Of a stretch of DNA of 64,000 nt, positions 19,198 to 27,345 are shown piece by piece (the first letter of the stretch is position 1; the number at the start of each line of letters is the position of its first letter). The position numbers were made by a program, and so were the translations under genes. Source of the stretch: Bradyrhizobium valentinum (lineage in GTDB: Bacteria > Pseudomonadota > Alphaproteobacteria > Rhizobiales > Xanthobacteraceae); NCBI RefSeq assembly GCF_001440405.1, contig NZ_LLXX01000175.1:1-64000 (forward strand). Direction: 5' to 3'. The notes under the pieces were generated by a model. It saw nothing but the letters and a program-made list of their open reading frames with translations, was not told the origin of the DNA and did not search any database.

Positions 19198-20178
19198 CTA
19201 TGCCGGTCGGCTGATGGTCGAGCGCAGGCGCGGATCGACGATGGTGTAGAGGATGTCGACCACCAGGTTGATGGTGACGAAGATCAGCGACACCATCAGC
19301 AGGTAGGCCGCCATGATCGGGATATCGACATTCTGGACGGCCTGCACGAACAACAATCCCATACCCGGCCATTGGAAGACGGTTTCGGTGATGATGGCAA
19401 ATGCAATTACCGAGCCAAACTGCAGGCCTGCCACCGTGATGACGGGAACCAGCGTGTTCTTCAGCGCGTGACCGAAATGGATCGCTCGCGTCGTCAAGCC
19501 GCGGGCGCGGGCGAAGCGAATGTAATCAGTACGAAGCACTTCGAGCATTTCAGCGCGCACCAGCCGCATGATCAGGGTCATCTGGAACAAGCCGAGCGTG
19601 ATCGAGGGCATGATCAGCGCCTTGAGGCCGGAGAGTGTCAGGAGGCCGGTGGTCCACCACCCGATCCGCACCACATCACCGCGCCCGAATGAAGGCAGCC
19701 AGCCCAGCGTGACAGAGAACAGATAGATCAGCAGAATGCCGATCAAGAACGTCGGCAGGGAGATTCCAATCAGAGATACGGCCTGGAAGAACTTTGTGAG
19801 AATGGTATCGCGCCGCAATGCGGAATAGACGCCCATCAGGATGCCGAAGACCATGGCAAGAACGGTAGCGCAGGCGGCGAGTTCCAGCGTCGCCGGCATC
19901 CGCTCCATCAACAGGTTCGAGACCGGCTGGCGGAACTGATAGGACACCCCGAATTTGAACTGCACGGCGTTGCCGAAATAGCGCGCGAACTGCACGGGCA
20001 CCGGATCGTCCAGACCGAGCGATTTGCGTACCGCCTCGCGCTCAGCGGCCGGCGTATCCAGCGAAACGATCTGGTTGACGGGGTCGCCGGCGAAACGGAA
20101 CATCGAGAAGGCGATGACGCCGACCGCGATCATGACGCCGATGGCCTGGATAGCGCGGCGAAGAGTGAAAGCGAGCAT
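19198..20178 (-). CDS. Dipeptide-type ABC transporter permease (DppB-like), importer 1
   Basis: A 326-residue permease starting MLAFTLRRAIQAIGVMIAVG with the usual first helix. It has the DppB periplasmic segment LGLDDPVPVQFARYFGNAVQ and the EAA loop YIRFARARGLTTRAIHFGHA. The proximal part (FAGDPVNQIVSL) replaces the common LLPGDP with AGDP. It is the first permease after the binding protein gene; the 89-bp gap between them (20179-20267) holds GC-rich sequence with partial dyads but no A/B repeat. Confidence 0.94.
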   Translation of the reverse strand: MLAFTLRRAIQAIGVMIAVGVIAFSMFRFAGDPVNQIVSLDTPAAEREAVRKSLGLDDPVPVQFARYFGNAVQFKFGVSYQFRQPVSNLLMERMPATLELAACATVLAMVFGILMGVYSALRRDTILTKFFQAVSLIGISLPTFLIGILLIYLFSVTLGWLPSFGRGDVVRIGWWTTGLLTLSGLKALIMPSITLGLFQMTLIMRLVRAEMLEVLRTDYIRFARARGLTTRAIHFGHALKNTLVPVITVAGLQFGSVIAFAIITETVFQWPGMGLLFVQAVQNVDIPIMAAYLLMVSLIFVTINLVVDILYTIVDPRLRSTISRPA

Positions 20179-20267
20179 GAATTCCTTTCACTGCTCTATG
20201 CGGCGGCGGACGTCGCTGTCGCCTCCCGGAAGCCACTAAGCCGCCGGGACCTGGTGTTGACGCCTGA

Positions 20268-21863
20268 CTAGTCCTGTTTGGTCGCCCAGTACAGCAGGAC
20301 CTGATTGTCGGCGCGCTGCGTCAGCTTCACTTTTTTCGACACGCCCCAGGCCAGCGCCTGCTGATGCAGCGGGATGTAACCGAAATCCTTGTCGAGGATC
20401 GCGTAAGCGCTCTTGATCAACTGATCGCGCTTGGTGGTGTCGGCTTCCTGCAATATCTTGTCGGTGAGGGCGTCAATTTCCTTGTTGCAATATCCGCTGA
20501 GATTGTTCTCTCCGCGCGAGCTCTTGGGATCGTCGCGACAGCCGATAACGTCGTGGAGCACGTTGTGGGAATCGAGAGTTCCGGGAGTCCAGCCCAACAG
20601 AAAGAACGACGTCTGATAGCCGCCCGCCTTGAGAACCTTGGCGAAGTACTGCGCCTTGGGTTGCGCGAGGAGGTCAACTTTGACGCCGATCCGGGCCAGC
20701 ATGCTGACTACCGCCTGGCAGATCGGGGCGTCGTTGACGTAGCGATCGTTGGGGCAGTCCATCGTGACTTCGAAACCATCGGGATAGCCGGCTTCGGTCA
20801 GAAGCTTCTTGGCGCCGTCGGGATCGAATTTCGGCCGCGTGAAATCCTTTGACAGCGCAAATAATTGCGGTGCGATCATCAGCGCCGATGGCGTGGAAAG
20901 GCCGCGCATCACGCGGGTCTTGATCAACTCGACATCGATTGCCTTGTAGAACGCCTCGCGAACGCGAACGTCCTTGAAGGGGTTCTTGCCCTTGATGTTG
21001 GAATACAGCAATTCATCGCGAAGTGTGTCCATGCCGAGAAAGATGGTGCGAAGTTCCGGTCCCTTCAGCACCTGGGCGTTGGGGCTGGAATCCACGCGTG
21101 TGATGTCCTGGATCGGAACTGGCTCGATGACGTCGACTTCGCCCGACAGCAGGGCGGCTACGCGCGTGGCGGCGGAGCCGATCGGCGTGAAGACGATCTC
21201 TTTCAGATTGTGCTCGGGCTCGCGCCACCAGTTCGGGTTTGGCTTGAACACCGTTTTCACCCCGGGCTGATGGCTCTCGATGATGAAGGGACCGGTGCCA
21301 TTGGCGTTAAGCGAGGCAAAACTGGGCGACGTTGCCGCCACTGGAGTCGGGGCGATCGAGTTGTTCGCCTCGGCCCATTTCTTGTCCATGATGTACCAGG
21401 TGTCCCATTGCGAATGTAGAATGGGATTTGGCGAGGTCAGGATGAAATCCACGGTGTAGTCGTCGACCTTGACGACCTTGGCATCGGACGGAATGCGGGT
21501 GGGAAGGTTCGAGCCCTTGGCACGAACGCGCTCTGCCGAGAAAACGACATCGTCGGCAGTGAAGGGGTTGCCGTTATGGAATTTGACGCCCTTGCGTAGA
21601 TGAAAGCGCCAACGGGTCGGTTCTGGGATGTCCCAGCTTTCCGCCAGGGCGGGGACGATCTTCAGGTCCTTGTCGCGGGCGATCAGACCCTCATAGGCGT
21701 GGCCGAGATGGGCGTGGGTGGTGGTTTCGTTCAGCGTATAAGGGTCGAGCGATTTGAGGTCGCCCTGGTTGGCATAGCGCAGGGTCTGGGCCGATGCGGG
21801 TGCCATTGCCAGGGCAAGGATTGAAGCCGTAGCCGCAGCAAGCAAAGTCTGACGTACCGACAT
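20268..21863 (-). CDS. ABC transporter substrate-binding protein, SBP_bac_5 (peptide) family, importer 1
   Basis: A 531-residue periplasmic protein. The signal peptide MSVRQTLLAAATASILALAM is cleaved after ASA (about 25). The mature part opens QTLRYANQGDLKSLDPYTLN and has the SBP_bac_5 marker WRFHLRKGVKFHNGNPFTAD. It is the first gene of the minus-strand importer series, so the promoter should lie in 21864-22059. It is only distantly similar to the importer 2 binding protein at 9962-11476, so the two systems probably have different ligand preferences rather than being recent duplicates. Confidence 0.94.
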   Translation of the reverse strand: MSVRQTLLAAATASILALAMAPASAQTLRYANQGDLKSLDPYTLNETTTHAHLGHAYEGLIARDKDLKIVPALAESWDIPEPTRWRFHLRKGVKFHNGNPFTADDVVFSAERVRAKGSNLPTRIPSDAKVVKVDDYTVDFILTSPNPILHSQWDTWYIMDKKWAEANNSIAPTPVAATSPSFASLNANGTGPFIIESHQPGVKTVFKPNPNWWREPEHNLKEIVFTPIGSAATRVAALLSGEVDVIEPVPIQDITRVDSSPNAQVLKGPELRTIFLGMDTLRDELLYSNIKGKNPFKDVRVREAFYKAIDVELIKTRVMRGLSTPSALMIAPQLFALSKDFTRPKFDPDGAKKLLTEAGYPDGFEVTMDCPNDRYVNDAPICQAVVSMLARIGVKVDLLAQPKAQYFAKVLKAGGYQTSFFLLGWTPGTLDSHNVLHDVIGCRDDPKSSRGENNLSGYCNKEIDALTDKILQEADTTKRDQLIKSAYAILDKDFGYIPLHQQALAWGVSKKVKLTQRADNQVLLYWATKQD

Positions 21864-21964
21864 TTGTTCGATTCCCCGCTTTGATCAGCAATTTCCACAA
21901 CTAGCGGCGGATATTGCCGAGCCATGTTGCCAAAGTCCAGCCGCCGCGCAAGCATCATTATCCT

Positions 21965-21993
21965 GCACCGCATGCCGGTTTGCGCGGCGGTGC
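21965..21993. promoter_or_regulatory. Dyad in the divergent region between importer 1 and the FAD oxidoreductase gene
   Basis: GCACCGC (21965-21971) and GCGGTGC (21987-21993) form an inverted repeat with a 15-bp spacer, about midway in the 196-bp divergent promoter region (21864-22059). It could be an operator or a short RNA hairpin. No matching regulator gene lies next to it, so the assignment is weak. Confidence 0.3.
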
Positions 21994-22059
21994 GGCAAAG
22001 ACTAGTTTCATCTTAAGTCGTGCGCGCAAGCACGTGACATTAAATTTTCGGAGTGCCGG

Positions 22060-23313
22060 ATGGCGGAACTGAAGGCCGACATTCTCGTCCTGGGTGCGGG
22101 CATGGTCGGCGTCAGCGCCGCTTTGCACCTGCAGAAACGCGGCCGGAACGTGGTTCTGATCGACCGGCACGAGGTTGCCGGCGAGGAAACCAGTTACGGC
22201 AATGGCGGACTGATCGAATGCGCCTCGGTCTTTCCCTACATGTTTCCGCGGGATGTAGGTCAGATCCTGCGCTACGCGTTCCTTCGCGCGCCACAGGTGC
22301 GTTACCATTTCAGGGATTTGCCGGCCTTCCTGCCATGGCTTACACGGTATTTCCTCGCCTCGTCGCCGGAGCGTGCACTGCACAGTGCGATGGCCGAATT
22401 GCCGTTGATCCAGCGCAGCCTGATCGAGCATGAGGCGCTGATTGCGGAAGCCAATGTTCCAGAATTGTTGCAGCGGTCGGGCTGGATCAAGCTGTTTCGT
22501 TCCGAGGCGACGCTTTCGGACGCGGTGCGGGATCTGGAGCGCGCCCGGCAGTATGGCGTGGCGGGAGAGGTGCTCGATGGGCAAGCGATATCAGCGCGCG
22601 AGCCGCATCTGACCGGCGATTTCACTGGCGCAATCCATTTTCCCGCGCCGGGATTTGTGCCCGATCCCGGTGGGCTGGCCAAGGCCTATGCGGCGCTGTT
22701 CGGCCGTAAGGGCGGGCGCTATCTGGTTGGCGATGCCCGAACGCTCGAACCCTCAGACGGGCGGTGGCGGGTGGCGACGCTGGAAGGCACCATTACGGCG
22801 CGCGAGGTTGTGGTGGCGATGGGGCCGTGGTCCGACCAGATCTTCGCGCCACTCGGCTATTCGATCCCGCTTCAGGTCAAGCGGGGCTATCATTTGCACC
22901 TCGAGCCGCGCGGCAACGCGGTCTTGAATCATCCCGTGCTGGACACTGATCTCGGCTATCTGCTGGCGCCGATGAATCGCGGCATTCGCCTGACGACCGG
23001 CGCGGAGTTTGCCCACCGCGATGCGCCGCCGACGCCGGTCCAGGTCGAGCAGGCCTTGCCGCGGGCGCACAGACTGTTTCCGCTGGGTGGGCCGGTCGAC
23101 GCCAGGCCCTGGATGGGCGCGCGGCCCTGCCTGCCCGATATGTTGCCGGTCATCGGCAAGGCACCTCGCCATGGCGGGCTATGGTTCGATTTCGGCCATC
23201 AGCACCACGGCCTGACGCTCGGACCCGCAACCGGGCGCCTGCTGGCTGAAATGATGACCGGTGAAACCCCGTTTGCCGATGTCAGGCCTTTTGCTGCCGA
23301 ACGCTTTGGTTGA
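22060..23313 (+). CDS. FAD-dependent amino acid oxidoreductase (DAO / DadA-like)
   Basis: A 417-residue flavoprotein. The N-terminal Rossmann motif GAGMVGVSAALHLQKRGRNV has the Glu/Asp equivalent in VVLIDRHEVA, followed by ETSYGNGGLIECA as in DadA-type dehydrogenases. The C-terminus has the FAD-closing HQHHGLTLGPATGRLLAEMM. Members oxidise D-amino acids, sarcosine or glycine-type amines to keto acids. CGGAG precedes the ATG. It is transcribed away from the peptide importer cluster from a shared promoter region, consistent with, but not proving, use of amino acids released from the imported compound. Confidence 0.92.
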   Translation: MAELKADILVLGAGMVGVSAALHLQKRGRNVVLIDRHEVAGEETSYGNGGLIECASVFPYMFPRDVGQILRYAFLRAPQVRYHFRDLPAFLPWLTRYFLASSPERALHSAMAELPLIQRSLIEHEALIAEANVPELLQRSGWIKLFRSEATLSDAVRDLERARQYGVAGEVLDGQAISAREPHLTGDFTGAIHFPAPGFVPDPGGLAKAYAALFGRKGGRYLVGDARTLEPSDGRWRVATLEGTITAREVVVAMGPWSDQIFAPLGYSIPLQVKRGYHLHLEPRGNAVLNHPVLDTDLGYLLAPMNRGIRLTTGAEFAHRDAPPTPVQVEQALPRAHRLFPLGGPVDARPWMGARPCLPDMLPVIGKAPRHGGLWFDFGHQHHGLTLGPATGRLLAEMMTGETPFADVRPFAAERFG

Positions 23314-23411
23314 CCATATCGGAAATTGAGAGGGCCGGGGCCTGGCTCTTGTCCTTGCGTGACTCGGGCCATCGTGGCGATACTGCAGCAAGCCAGCAAA
23401 AGGAGCGGTCC

Positions 23412-23666
23412 ATGAAAGTTAACGTCGAAATCGATTGCACGCCGCTGGAGGCCAGGCAATTTTTCGGACTGCCGGATGTCTCGCCGATGCAGACTGCCGT
23501 GATGGAAAAAATGCAGCAGCAGGTGATGGCCAATATCGAGAAGGTGTCGCCGGAATCGCTGATCCAGAGCTGGTTCACCTTCGATCCAAAGATCGCCGAG
23601 CGATTCCAGGATATGTTCGTGACCATGGCAGGCCTCGGCGGCATGGGTCAGAAGGACAAGAAGTAA
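23412..23666 (+). CDS. DUF6489 family small protein
   Basis: An 84-residue cytoplasmic protein beginning MKVNVEIDCTPLEARQFFGL, then LPDVSPMQTAVMEKMQQQVM. This pattern matches the small alphaproteobacterial DUF6489 family as I recall it. The C-terminus is GGMGQKDKK. A clear AGGAG lies 8 bases before ATG 23412, so the in-frame extension upstream (to 23310) is rejected. The stop abuts the GTG of the lipase-like gene, so the two are translated together. No function is known for the family. Confidence 0.8.
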   Translation: MKVNVEIDCTPLEARQFFGLPDVSPMQTAVMEKMQQQVMANIEKVSPESLIQSWFTFDPKIAERFQDMFVTMAGLGGMGQKDKK

Positions 23667-24467
23667 GTGGCCCTCGCGGACGGCGGCGCAGCGACAAGCG
23701 AGCAAAGGCTTCAGCCGCCGAGCCTGTTCCTGATGCTGGCCGAGGCGAGGTGCTTGTTCGAACTGAATTCGAGCCTGCTGCTGTCGCCACTATTGTTGCG
23801 CGCGCCGAAGGGCGACGGGCATCCGGTGCTGGCGCTGCCGGGCTTTCTCGCCAGCGATCTTTCGATGGCGCCGATGCGGCGCTACCTGAAAGAACTCGGC
23901 TACGACACCTATGCGTGGCACATGGGTCGCAATTTCGGTGGCGTCGCCTCCAAGCGTGGTGCGTTGCGCGACCTCCTGCGGCGCATTCACGAATCGACCG
24001 GCCGCAAGGTCAGCCTGGTCGGCTGGAGTCTCGGCGGCGTCTATGCGCGCGATCTCGCACTGCAGATGCCGGACATGGTGCGCTCGGTGATTACGCTCGG
24101 CAGTCCGTTTGCCAACGACATAAGGGCGACCAACGCCACGCGGCTCTATGAGGTGCTGTCGGGGGAGACGGTCGACGATAATCTGGAAATCCGCCAGGCG
24201 ATCGCCGGTGACCTGCCGGTGCCCGCGACCTCGATCTATTCCCGCACCGACGGCATCGTGAACTGGCACACCAGCCTGCTCCGTCCCTCCGAAACCGCCG
24301 AAAACATCGAGGTGCACTTTGCCAGCCATATCGGGCTCGGCGTAAACCCCGCTGCATTGTGGGCGGTGGCCGACCGTCTGGCGCAGGCCGAGGGAGAGTT
24401 TAAGCATTTTGACCGATCAGGACCATTTGCCATTGCCTACGGTCCCCCTGAAAATGCACAATCCTGA
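23667..24467 (+). CDS. Alpha/beta hydrolase, lipase-like (paralogue of 37100-37870)
   Basis: A 266-residue protein with GTG start immediately after the DUF6489 stop. It has the oxyanion-region GDGHPVLALPGFLASD, the nucleophile elbow GWSLGG (Ser about 118), the strand VRSVITLGSPFA, the acid candidate in SRTDGIVNW and a C-terminal His in ASHIGLGVNP, in the order of a lipase-type catalytic triad. The N-terminal segment FELNSSLLLSPLLL is moderately hydrophobic and may dock a lipid or partner. It is followed by a wax ester synthase/DGAT gene, so lipid ester turnover is plausible. A GCCCT/AGGGC dyad follows the stop. Confidence 0.85.
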   Translation: MALADGGAATSEQRLQPPSLFLMLAEARCLFELNSSLLLSPLLLRAPKGDGHPVLALPGFLASDLSMAPMRRYLKELGYDTYAWHMGRNFGGVASKRGALRDLLRRIHESTGRKVSLVGWSLGGVYARDLALQMPDMVRSVITLGSPFANDIRATNATRLYEVLSGETVDDNLEIRQAIAGDLPVPATSIYSRTDGIVNWHTSLLRPSETAENIEVHFASHIGLGVNPAALWAVADRLAQAEGEFKHFDRSGPFAIAYGPPENAQS

Positions 24468-24622
24468 GCCTACGCCCTAGCTTGAGGGCATAATCTCGAA
24501 AGGTCCCGTCCTGCAATTGATGCGGGGTGGCTAGCGGTTTTCGGATATGCTCCAATAACAAAGACATTCCAGACGCCAGAAGCGCCGCCAAGGCGCCGCG
24601 TTTTCTACCGCGGGAGGAATAA

Positions 24623-26170
24623 ATGGCGGACGCCAAGAAGCTGTCTTCGATGGACGCGTCGTTTCTGTATCTGGAAACGCCGGAGATGCCGATGCATGTC
24701 GGCAGCATGGCGATCTTCCGCCTGCCTGAGAACTACAGCGGCAACTTCTTCGAGGACTTCAAAGCGATGATCGCCTCGCGGCTGCACATCGCGCCGATCC
24801 TCAAAGCGCGGCTGGAAAAGGCGCCGCTCGACATCGATCATCCGTCCTGGGTCGAGGACGACCAGTTCGACATCGACCGTCACATCTTCCGCGGCAGCTT
24901 GCCCGCACCTTGCGACCGCGCGACGCTGGAACGCATCGTCGGCTGGATGCACGCCAAGCTGCTCAACCGCGCCCGGCCGCTGTGGGAGTTCTATGTCTTC
25001 GAGGGCATGAAGGACAACGAGATCGGGCTCTATTCCAAGATGCACCATGCCTGCATCGACGGCGGTGCAGGCGCGGCACTGACCAACATGATCTATGACG
25101 TCACGCCGGTGCCGCGCGTGGTCGAGAAGCCGCTCCCGCAGGCGAAAGGCGGCAACGAGCCGCGCGACATCGCCGCCAACCTGATCGATTCCTATCAACA
25201 GCTCTGGCGCCAGCCGTTCGACGGATCGTCGACGCCGAAGACCCTCGATCTGCCGCGCTCGGGCAAGAGCGATCTCGGATCGATCCTGTTCGACAACGCC
25301 ATGTTCCAGATCGAGAGCACGGTGAAATTCGCCGGCAGCATTCCCGCGATGCTCAAGAGCGTCTCCGACGTGGTCGGCAAGATTTCCGACCCGAACTCGC
25401 GCGACAGCATCGCCAGCATGGTCTCGCCGTCGACGATTTTGAACAAGGCGATTTCGTCCGAGCGCAGTTTCGCCGGCACCTCGATTTCGCTATCGCGGGC
25501 CAAGGCGGTCGCTAAGGCATCCGGCGGCAAGCTCAACGACGTGGTGCTGGCGCTGTCCTCCGGCGTGGTCCGGCGCTATCTTTTGGAGCGCGGCGCCTTG
25601 CCGGCCAAGTCGATGACGGCCGCGGTGCCTATCTCGCTGCGCGAGGAGGGCAACACCGAGGCCAACAACCAGGTGTTCGGCATGATCTGCTCGATCGCCA
25701 CCAATATCGAGGATCCCAAGGCGCGGCTGGAGGCGATCATCGCGCAATCCACCAAGTCCAAGGAGATGTCGCATCCGCTGCGGGCCTTCATGCCGCAGGT
25801 TTCCAACGTATCGATGCTGGGTGCGCCGATTCTGGTGCAGATCCTGGCGCTGCTCTACAGCCGCTCGGACTTGTCGAACGTTTTGCCGCCGTCGGCCAAT
25901 ATCACGGTGTCCAACGTGCCGGGGCCGCGGCAAACGCTGTACGCCGCGGGCGCGGAATTGCTGCACATCTTCCCGGTGTCGATCTCAACCCATGGAATCG
26001 CGCTCAACATCACCGTGCAAAGCTACCGGGACCAGCTCGATTTCGGCTTTATCGCGGGCGCCAACATCATTCCGCATGTCCAGGTTATGTGCGACATGCT
26101 GCCGGTCGAATTCGAGGCGCTGGAGGCGGCGTTCGCGCCACCGCGGAGCATGACCAGCGCGGCTGAATAG
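24623..26170 (+). CDS. Wax ester synthase / diacylglycerol O-acyltransferase (WS/DGAT)
   Basis: A 515-residue bifunctional acyltransferase, the normal length. The catalytic HHxxxDG motif is HHACIDG at 141-147, with His142 the expected general base. Other family marks are SSMDASFLYLETPEMPMHVG at the N-terminus and NVPGPRQTLYAAGAELLHIF near 430-450. It transfers acyl groups from acyl-CoA to fatty alcohols or diacylglycerol to make storage lipids. A strong GGAGGA precedes the ATG. The upstream gap (24468-24622) probably holds a promoter. It is followed 10 bp later by an epoxide hydrolase gene, forming an apparent operon. Confidence 0.95.
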   Translation: MADAKKLSSMDASFLYLETPEMPMHVGSMAIFRLPENYSGNFFEDFKAMIASRLHIAPILKARLEKAPLDIDHPSWVEDDQFDIDRHIFRGSLPAPCDRATLERIVGWMHAKLLNRARPLWEFYVFEGMKDNEIGLYSKMHHACIDGGAGAALTNMIYDVTPVPRVVEKPLPQAKGGNEPRDIAANLIDSYQQLWRQPFDGSSTPKTLDLPRSGKSDLGSILFDNAMFQIESTVKFAGSIPAMLKSVSDVVGKISDPNSRDSIASMVSPSTILNKAISSERSFAGTSISLSRAKAVAKASGGKLNDVVLALSSGVVRRYLLERGALPAKSMTAAVPISLREEGNTEANNQVFGMICSIATNIEDPKARLEAIIAQSTKSKEMSHPLRAFMPQVSNVSMLGAPILVQILALLYSRSDLSNVLPPSANITVSNVPGPRQTLYAAGAELLHIFPVSISTHGIALNITVQSYRDQLDFGFIAGANIIPHVQVMCDMLPVEFEALEAAFAPPRSMTSAAE

Positions 26171-26180
26171 GGGGCTTGTC

Positions 26181-27176
26181 ATGATTGAAATGCCGTCGCT
26201 GCAGTTCGCTCAGACGAACGGTATTCGCATGGGCTATTACGAGGCGGGGCCGAAGTCGGATACGCCGCCCGTCATCCTCTGCCACGGTTGGCCGGAGCTG
26301 GCGTTCTCCTGGCGTCACCAGATCAAGGCGCTGAGCGAGGCCGGCATCCGCGTGATTGCGCCGGATCAGCGCGGCTATGGCGCAACCGACCGCCCCGAGG
26401 CGATCGAGGACTACGACATAGAGCATTTGACCGGCGACCTCGTCGGTCTGCTCGATCATCTCGAGATCAGCAAGGCGATCTTTGTCGGTCACGACTGGGG
26501 TGGCTTCATCGTCTGGCAGATGCCGCTGCGGCATCTCGATCGCACCGCGGGCGTCGTCGGCATCAACACGCCTCACATGGACCGCGCGCCGGCGGATCCC
26601 ATCGAGCTGTTCCGCATGCGCTTTGGCGACCAGATGTATATCGTGCAGTTTCAGGACCCGGCGCGCGAACCGGATCGAATATTCGGCAGCAGAGTCGAGC
26701 AGACCTTTGATGCCTTCATGCGCAAGCCGGTGCCGCGCAGCGACACTGCGCCCGCAGACAAGCCGGTCGCCGGCGTTGGCGCCTCGCCCAGGCTCAACCT
26801 GGCGTTTCCGCAAATGATCGCCGGCTACGATGCCAAACATGATCCGCGCACGCCGATCCTGAGCCCGGAAGAAAAGAAGGTGTTCGTCGATACCTTCACG
26901 AAAACCGGGTTCACTGGCGGCATCAATTGGTACCGCAACATGTCGCGCAACTGGCAGCGTTCGGGGTGGCTGGACCACACCGTGCGGGTACCATCGTTGA
27001 TGATCATGGCCGAAAACGACCACGTGTTGCCGCCATCGGCCGCTGACGGCATGGAGAAGCTCGTCCCCGATCTGGAGAAGTATCTCGTGCGCGATAGCGG
27101 CCATTGGACGCAGCAGGAAAAGCCGGACGAGGTCAGCGCCAAGCTGATCGAATGGCGTAAGAAGCGGTTTGGGTGA
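26181..27176 (+). CDS. Epoxide hydrolase-like alpha/beta hydrolase
   Basis: A 331-residue soluble hydrolase. HGWP forms the oxyanion hole; DQRGYGATDRP is the usual EH segment; the nucleophile is Asp105 in VGHDWGG (Asp, as in epoxide hydrolases and dehalogenases, not Ser); the base is His308 in SGHWTQQEKPDE. Tyr residues for epoxide opening are expected in the cap domain but were not located with certainty. It would hydrolyse epoxides to diols. The gene follows WS/DGAT by 10 bp and precedes the CYP102-type P450, an enzyme class that can form fatty-acid epoxides, so a monooxygenase-hydrolase pair is plausible. Confidence 0.9.
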   Translation: MIEMPSLQFAQTNGIRMGYYEAGPKSDTPPVILCHGWPELAFSWRHQIKALSEAGIRVIAPDQRGYGATDRPEAIEDYDIEHLTGDLVGLLDHLEISKAIFVGHDWGGFIVWQMPLRHLDRTAGVVGINTPHMDRAPADPIELFRMRFGDQMYIVQFQDPAREPDRIFGSRVEQTFDAFMRKPVPRSDTAPADKPVAGVGASPRLNLAFPQMIAGYDAKHDPRTPILSPEEKKVFVDTFTKTGFTGGINWYRNMSRNWQRSGWLDHTVRVPSLMIMAENDHVLPPSAADGMEKLVPDLEKYLVRDSGHWTQQEKPDEVSAKLIEWRKKRFG

Positions 27177-27195
27177 ATGTAAAAAGAATCAACTC

Positions 27196-27310
27196 GCCGT
27201 CATTGCGAGGATAGCGCAGCGACTTGCGCCGTCATTCCGGGATGGTCCGAAGGACCAGACCCGGAATCTCGAGATTCCGGGTTCGATGCTTCGCATCGCC
27301 CCGGAATGAC
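27196..27310. repeat. Palindromic intergenic repeat (family D, next to a truncated family E piece)
   Basis: GTCATTCCGGGATGG (27231 on) pairs with its relative CCCCGGAATGAC at 27299-27310 around the inner inverted repeat CGGAATCTCGAGATTCCGGG. A fragment of another family, GCCGTCATTGCGAGG, lies just before it. A second D copy is at 43261-43363. It separates the epoxide hydrolase gene from the P450 gene. Confidence 0.85.
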
Positions 27311-27345
27311 AGCGTGGGTGGGATTAGGCAGGAGATACTTCGACA

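Noticed and set aside
21864..22059. Sigma-54 promoter or riboswitch before importer 1
   Set aside because: No GG-N10-GC element and no conserved multi-stem pattern could be recognised by eye.
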